DNA of 64,000 bases, taken from positions 5,604,193 through 5,668,192 of the forward strand of contig CM064690.1 in the NCBI GenBank assembly GCA_032717465.1, in the 5' to 3' direction. Position numbers and translations under genes: made by a program. Positions 59,033 through 64,000 of the stretch are shown here, one piece after another; within the stretch, counting starts at the first letter, position 1; each line of letters begins with the position of its first letter. The notes under the pieces are model-generated. The model saw only the letters and a program-made list of their open reading frames with translations, did not search any database and had not been told where the DNA came from. Source of the stretch: Coenobita brevimanus. Its lineage: Eukaryota > Arthropoda > Malacostraca > Decapoda > Coenobitidae.

Positions 59033-59203
59033 AGGAATGTTGCCAGAATGGGAATAATGACTAACAAACTCGTCAATATCAAAATGTGATGCCTGGCAAC
59101 CACCTTCATTCTCAGACAGGCGCGATGATGATGATTATGATGATGATGATTATGTATACATACGTATATGTGTGTATGTTTTTGTGTATGTTTAAGAGAA
59201 TGT
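58801..59203. other. 403-bp spacer of the inverted repeat, with (CA)n and GAT patch
   Basis: Contains CA at ~58980-59031 and a GATGATGAT patch at ~59124-59153. CAGTTTCCTTTATACACAC and CCAGGAATGTTGCCAG flank the CA tract. No gene is seen. Confidence 0.7.
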
Positions 59204-59379
59204 TTGAAAATAGCCCATTCATTAAAGAAATTGTAATCATTACAGTTGTAATATCGAACAAATACTGACGTATGATGACTTAACTAAAAATCAATACATA
59301 GCTTTGTAAATGTGAAATCCATCTAATTCGGTTTCATATGCTTTTGATCCCTAGCATTCCCAAGATAAAAAATGTGTAT
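59204..59379 (-). repeat. Right arm of perfect 176-bp inverted repeat
   Basis: See the left arm. Outside both arms the sequences differ at once. Confidence 0.97.
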
Positions 59380-59564
59380 GATGGCAGCAGAGGTGATGGG
59401 GTGTGTCCATACGAGGCAGCTGAGACTTCCTCATGATGTTACCAACATGATCTGGATGCTGCTGTTCCCAACATGTTTGTAGCGTGTTCGTTACTGTGTT
59501 GTTTACATGTTGCCAACACTTGTTTGAGCACACGTGTGGAGGCGCCTTAAGGTTCATCTGAAAT
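59380..59564. other. Short stretch with repeated CCAACATG words
   Basis: TTACCAACATG, TTCCCAACATG and TTGCCAACACTTG recur within 100 bp (59438-59525) and suggest a decayed short repeat or MITE. Boundaries not resolved. Confidence 0.4.
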
Positions 59565-59720
59565 GTGAACCTAGTAGACTGCAGGCTTCATTTGTCAATT
59601 TCCCGCAGTCCACCATTTTCCTTCCTGGAGATAGGGAGGGTGCAGAACATTGTATAACCGGGCAACAGATCCATCCAGTCATATCGGTACCACCACGTGA
59701 AGGCGCCCCTCTTGAGGACC
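59565..59720 (+). repeat. Dispersed repeat R1, copy near right end
   Basis: TAGACTGCAGGCTTC, CGCAGTCCACCATTTTCC, TATAACCGGGCAAC and CATATCGGTACCACCACGTG follow the order of 518-660. Confidence 0.75.
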
Positions 59721-60222
59721 TGGATAAGCTCAACGTTTCTAAGCGATTCTTACCAGCTTAGGATTGCCCAGATTTGAAGGAATTACTGAAGGATGCATTT
59801 AAATCCTTAATTCCAAATCTTCATATTGAACAATATTACTTGAAGGCATCAGTACTGAAACATTAATGTAAGTACTGCACGTGATCGTGCTGTGCTTATT
59901 TACTCAAATTGAAATTAATGTTTCCTCTACATCCAAGGTAAGTTTTAACGACAGATTTACACTCATATATGGTGCTAGTCACGATAACTTGCTTGGAAGA
60001 GCCGTAGTATTGCCGTATTTTGCCAATGAGCCAAGTGAAATAAGCCTCAAAGGGTCTAACAACTGAGTCGAGTAAAGTACTGAAGTATAAAGCCGATATG
60101 ATTAATGTGTACACATATGTAGGTAAACATATAGGCAAACAAACGTGAATAAAAACATAAGTAAATAGATACATAGATATATAAAACAAGTAGAAAGATA
60201 TGAACAATATTTGAAGGAGAAT

Positions 60223-60282
<60 letters not shown>

Positions 60283-60376
60283 TTATTTTTCAATTGTTAG
60301 AATTTCACAAAATTGCTCTCTGTCTGTCTCTCTTTGTGTCTGTCTGTGTCTGTCTGTCTGTCTCTGTCTGTCTGTC

Positions 60377-60451
<75 letters not shown>

Positions 60452-60860
60452 ACCTTCATCTTCTCCTACTCTGTCTATCTTTCCCTTCTATTCACTTCTT
60501 CCCCTCGAAATTCCGTCCCCACCTTTCTCTATTTCTTTTTCTCTTCCCTTTCCCCTCTCCTCTTTCCCTCTTCCCCTCCTCTCACTTCTGTAGTTCGTTT
60601 CCATGAGCCCCTCCGACTCTGCCATCCATTCTCTCTATCTTCTCTTTCCCTCCTTCCCTCTCCTCTCCTCCTTCCCTTCAATGGTCTCCACTTATTCCTC
60701 TTCTTCCATCTCTTTATTTTCCTTCTCTCCCTATCCTTGCCTTACCTTTATTTTTCTGTTTCTCCCTCTTCTCATTATTCTTCGCATTCTCTCCCCTTCC
60801 TGTCCTTTGCCATCCCTTCTCTCTCTCTCTATCTCTCTCTCTCTCTCAAACCGATCCTTG
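59721..60860 (+). repeat. Long dispersed repeat, copy II
   Basis: Partner of 661-2000, including CAGTACTGAAACATTAATGT, TATATGGTGCTAGTCACGA, GTGAAATAAGCC, (AC)n at 60222-60279, GTCT runs, (CT)n at ~60408-60449 and the pyrimidine-rich tail with CCATGAGCCCCTC. Confidence 0.65.
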
Positions 60861-61247
60861 AAATGTAACACGGTTATCATCATCATGCTTATATGCATTA
60901 CCATCACCCATCACTACCATCACCAAGACCACCACCATCATCATCATTATCATCATCACTGTTTCCCACGCTCATGCTAACAGAACAGTAGTAACAGTCT
61001 ATATATTTCCCTCTTACACCTTAAGCAGTGAAGTTACTCCAAGCTCTCCTGTATTATCCCATCTCGAAATAAAAAGACAGACAGAGCAGTTGCGCTGTCT
61101 TCCATTCTGTTATGGTGGTGTTGCTGTTGTTGGTTTTGTTTATGTTTGTCATGGTTGGTTCTGTTTCAGCTGTGCTTGTGTGTTTTTCTGTTTTGTTGCT
61201 TTTTTTTTTTTTTTTTTTTTGCCGCTAGTGTTGATTTTGTAATTGTT

Positions 61248-61248
<1 letters not shown>
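60861..61248. other. Unassigned stretch with CAT-rich patch and poly-T
   Basis: Imperfect CAC/CAT trinucleotides at ~60878-60960 and a T run at 61200-61220. No gene is seen. Confidence 0.5.
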
Positions 61249-61279
<31 letters not shown>

Positions 61280-62148
61280 ACAGTATTGTTGCGTGAAGAT
61301 GAATGGGAGTTACAAGGTTTGGTGAATGAATTTGGGATAGTGTGTAGGAGTAGGAAGCTGAAAATTAATGATAACAAAAGTAAAGTTATGGTGTTTGAGA
61401 GAAATGAAGTCCCAGAATGTACGGTGCAGTGAGGTTGGATAGTGTGTAGGAGGAGGAAGCTGAAAATTAATATAAACAAAAGTAAAGTTATGGTGTTTGA
61501 GAGAAATGAAGTCACAGAATGTACAGTGAGGTTGGATGGTGAGGATATCGAGAATGTGAGTTCATTCAAGTACTTGGGTAGTGTGATGAGTAAGGATGGA
61601 ACTTTGGGGGATGAAGTGCGTGAAAGGGTACAGCAGGGAAGGAAGATTGTTGGTTCACTAAAAGCAGTCATGAGATATAGGGAGGTGAGTATGGAAGTTA
61701 AGAAGTTGCTGCATGTTAGTATTGTGATCCCTACCATGACATATGGAAGCGAGGCTTGGACCTGAGTTACTTGAGAGGAGCATGTGGAGTGACATGGAGG
61801 GACTGGTTGACGAATGAAGAAGTGAAGGAACGTTGTGGGGTGGATGTGGATGTGGTTGAGAAGATTAGGAGAAATACACTGAGGTGGTTTGGACATGCGG
61901 AGAGAATGGAGAATGAAAGACTGACTAAGAGGATGTATGTAGGATGTATGTACAATAGGTGAGGTGGAGGGAGGGAGAGGGAGGGGTAGACCGAGGATGA
62001 GGCGGAGGGATGGAGTTGAGAGATATGAGGGAGGGGGGGGAGTTCGGGAGTGGGTAGTCAAATGGTGGATGACAGAGCGACTTGGAGGCGTTTTGTCTCC
62101 GGCCACCCTTTGCGGGATTAGGGCGTCGGACTATAGATAGATAGATAG
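61249..62148 (+). pseudogene. LINE 3' portion (GATA-tailed family), starting at the ADD motif
   Basis: Coding resemblance begins within (GAT)n at 61249-61279: DDTVLL, then NEFGIVCRSRKLKIN. A ~100-bp segment is tandemly duplicated (61339-61440 and 61441-61537), which breaks the frame; the second copy continues to SSFKYLGSVMSKDGTLGDEV and MTYGSEAWT (to 61763). A shifted frame gives LRGACGVTWRDWLTNEEVKE and NTLRWFGHAERMENERLTKR; after a further break come GRGRPRMRR-like remnants and the end GGCCACCC..CGGGATTAGGGCGTC, then (ATAG)n. It is the forward relative of 19873-20179. Dead. Confidence 0.88.
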
Positions 62149-62174
62149 ATTATTATTATTATTATTATTATTCC

Positions 62175-62210
<36 letters not shown>

Positions 62211-62275
62211 GATTGTTATTATTATTGTTGTTGTCGTCGTCGTCGTCGTTGTTGTTGTTGTTACTGTCGTTGTTG
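62136..62275. repeat. (ATAG)n, (ATT)n and GTTGTCGTC-type tracts
   Basis: ATAG repeats at ~62134-62150 as LINE tail, then ATT to ~62228 with a few interruptions, then GTT/GTC trinucleotides. Confidence 0.9.
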
Positions 62276-62475
62276 ATGGTGATGTTCTTGTCCTTATTCT
62301 GTATGTTTGGTGTTGTTTTTACAGGTGAGTCTTGACCATTTTTTGGTGTTTCCTTTGTTCTTGTGGTTCTTAATAGATGTTGTTTTTTGTATTGTTTTTA
62401 TATTCTTTTCGGTGATTCTTGTTGTAATTATAATCGCCCACCTTTACAAGGCAGAGCCATAAAGTTTTTGCCCGC

Positions 62476-62479
<4 letters not shown>
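62276..62479. other. Unassigned T-rich stretch
   Basis: No gene or repeat recognised. Confidence 0.4.

Positions 62480-62520
<41 letters not shown>
62480..62520. repeat. (GT)n microsatellite
   Basis: Uninterrupted GT dinucleotides. Confidence 0.96.
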
Positions 62521-62521
<1 letters not shown>

Positions 62522-62762
62522 TACACAGTCTTACAAAAGAAATATCTGATACTGCTACGGATACAATAGTATCCCAGGGCCGTCAACGGGTAGAGAGTGC
62601 TCACGAGATCCTCCCTGGCTGTGTAGCAGATTAAGACCGACTACAACAAAAACCGATTATACCTGCCAACTTGGACTCAGCTGGATGTTACATACTCGAC
62701 CCTAATAACAACAAACTATTCCTCTCAATTAGAACGACTATACTCGATTTTTTAACAGTGAT

Positions 62763-62936
62763 GATCCACTTTCGTGAATGTGGCACCTGTGCACTCCTGC
62801 CACTTGATTGGTTGATTTGAATTTCATACCTGAAATATCATATTTACAACAAATAATTTTATCTTATATTCCAATTGTCATAAATGCCGTTTTGCATTGT
62901 TATTGTAATATACAAACAAACATGAAACGAGTATGT
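62763..62936 (+). repeat. Left arm of a diverged inverted-repeat element
   Basis: GATCCACTTTCGTGAATGTG, GGCACCTG, AATTTCATACCTGAA, TTATATTCCAATT and CATAAATGCCGTTTTGCATT are matched in reverse by 63465-63640, with perhaps 15-20 percent difference. Typical of an old palindromic non-autonomous DNA element. Confidence 0.8.
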
Positions 62937-63464
62937 AGGCCTATCTGTGCTTCATCCAAACGGACAATGAATTTGAGGACGTTGAATTTGAATTGAGATA
63001 TTTTTATTGTTCTAAAATGTACAGAGTTGTTGCATCTCCGTATATTTTTTAAAAATAAACTTATTTGGCTAGGTAGGTGCAAACAAAAGGTATCTTAATA
63101 CTTAGGCACTTGTTACATTAGACAATAATACCATTCTAAGTAAATTAGCGGTTTTGTCAGTGGTAAAGTGGTGGAAGTGAGAAGGCGAATGGAACAGTCG
63201 CTACAGAGGAGGGGGGACACGAGAGACGGCCAGGCGGGAAAAGCAAGTTGTCTCGTCTTGCAAGATGTCAGACTTTATTATGGATCACACTCCACTGCTT
63301 TGATAACTTCGCCCATATTATCTGTGAGTATTTATATCCGTAAGTATATATACGGTATTTATCATTCATCAGAGATGTAACAAATCTACCTTTTACAACA
63401 ATAAATATTTCAGTTCAAGTTCAACTTCCTCAAATTCATACTCCGTTCAGGTGAAGCTCAGATA
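62937..63464. other. Interior of the inverted-repeat element
   Basis: Mixed sequence. A 70-codon plus-strand frame (63168-63380, with VEVRRRMEQSLQRRGDTRDG) is the only notable one. ATCTGTGAGTATTT at ~63319 resembles a splice donor downstream of it, but there is no second support, so I do not call a gene. Confidence 0.4.
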
Positions 63465-63640
63465 CATACTCATTTCATGTATGTTTGTATAATACAATGA
63501 CAATGCAAAACGGCATTTATGAGAATTGGAATATAAGGCACAGTTGTTCTTTGTCAATATGATAGTTCAGGTATGAAATTGAAACCAGCCAATCACGCGG
63601 CAGGAGTGGGCAGGTGCCACATTCACGAAAGTGGATTATC
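63465..63640 (-). repeat. Right arm of the diverged inverted-repeat element
   Basis: Reverse match to 62763-62936. Outside the arms, AACAAACTATTCCTCTCAATT (~62707) and AATAAACTATTCCTACCTAAT (~63716) with their left neighbours form a direct repeat, not an inverted one. Confidence 0.8.
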
Positions 63641-63745
63641 AGCTGGAAAAAAGTTGAATATAGTTACACATACCAATTTAGACTCAACTTTGTGCGACTT
63701 AATTGATTAGGACGACAATAAACTATTCCTACCTAATTGAAATCC

Positions 63746-64000
63746 ACTTGGAATAGCACATTTGTCCTATCTTATATATATACTACCGTATACAGTGTCA
63801 TAAATGACTTTGTGTCATAAAAGACTGTGTGGTTCCTTTGTGGTTGAGTTATATATATATATTTTAGACTTGTGGACGAGCGGTTTTTATATCTTGGAGT
63901 AGCTTCCCATTTGTCATGTAGTGACAGGAGAGGTAAAGAATAGTATGGGACTATTTTTATATGTCTTGGAAATATTAACAAGTCTCTCACACAGAGCGTA
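63746..64000. other. Unassigned end of window
   Basis: AT-rich with a short TA tract at ~63850-63860. No gene is seen. Confidence 0.4.

Noticed and set aside
63168..63380. Small host exon (70 codons)
   Set aside because: No recognisable domain, and it lies inside a probable transposon interior; the splice-like site after it is weak evidence.

Overview
This window looks like eukaryotic, intergenic, repeat-dominated DNA. The very dense long (AC)n, (AG)n, (AT)n and (ATT)n microsatellites, the LINE families present and the degenerate CCTAA-rich tract (the arthropod telomere unit is TTAGG) suggest a decapod crustacean, perhaps a crab or shrimp; that is inference. I found no convincing host protein-coding gene and no intact rRNA or tRNA gene. 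Almost every long open frame is either a decayed transposon or simple sequence that happens to lack stops. A run of 100 Ns (22418-22517) marks an assembly gap.

Layout. 1-4.3 kb: a ~51-bp degenerate tandem repeat with CRE-like TGACGTCA sites, then a dispersed repeat (518-2000) with a diverged partner at 59.56-60.86 kb. 4.3-6.5 kb: a 5'-truncated jockey-type LINE with two frameshifts and a premature stop. 9-9.3 and 16.9-17.2 kb: two copies of a tRNA-derived SINE-like element in opposite orientation. 10.5-12.1 kb: a 20/21-bp minisatellite whose two blocks face each other and carry AP-1-like sites. 13.2-16.7 kb: tRNA-like SINE heads, a widespread invertebrate repeat, GTG-rich blocks, a Ty3/gypsy RNase H remnant and an exact-period 52-bp minisatellite. 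18.9-21.5 kb: an RTE-like LINE interrupted by a second LINE in reverse orientation, flanked by (TA)n. 22.5-24.4 kb: a 1.9-kb polypurine minisatellite beside the gap.

25-34.5 kb holds three tandem copies of a ~3.1-kb composite. Each contains a minus-strand LINE, a ~600-bp PIF/Harbinger-like element sitting in the RT reading frame with a TTA target duplication, and a CATGTGCAC-type satellite. The satellite continues to 38 kb, turns around near 36 kb and contains a 39-bp array. A small TIR element (34591-34873) lies within it.

40.7-57.8 kb holds six full or partial copies of a ~3.7-kb tandem unit. Presence/absence differences between copies record separate insertions: a 1.3-kb element with inverted ends carrying a LINE fragment, a 170-bp SINE-like element only in copy 1, and a 500-bp repeat only in copy 4. 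58.6-59.4 kb contains a perfect 176-bp inverted repeat. 61.2-62.2 kb holds a LINE fragment whose catalytic Asp-Asp codons merge into a (GAT)n microsatellite. 62.7-63.7 kb holds a diverged inverted-repeat element.

The window therefore reads as a record of nested transposition followed by local tandem amplification, not as a gene cluster.
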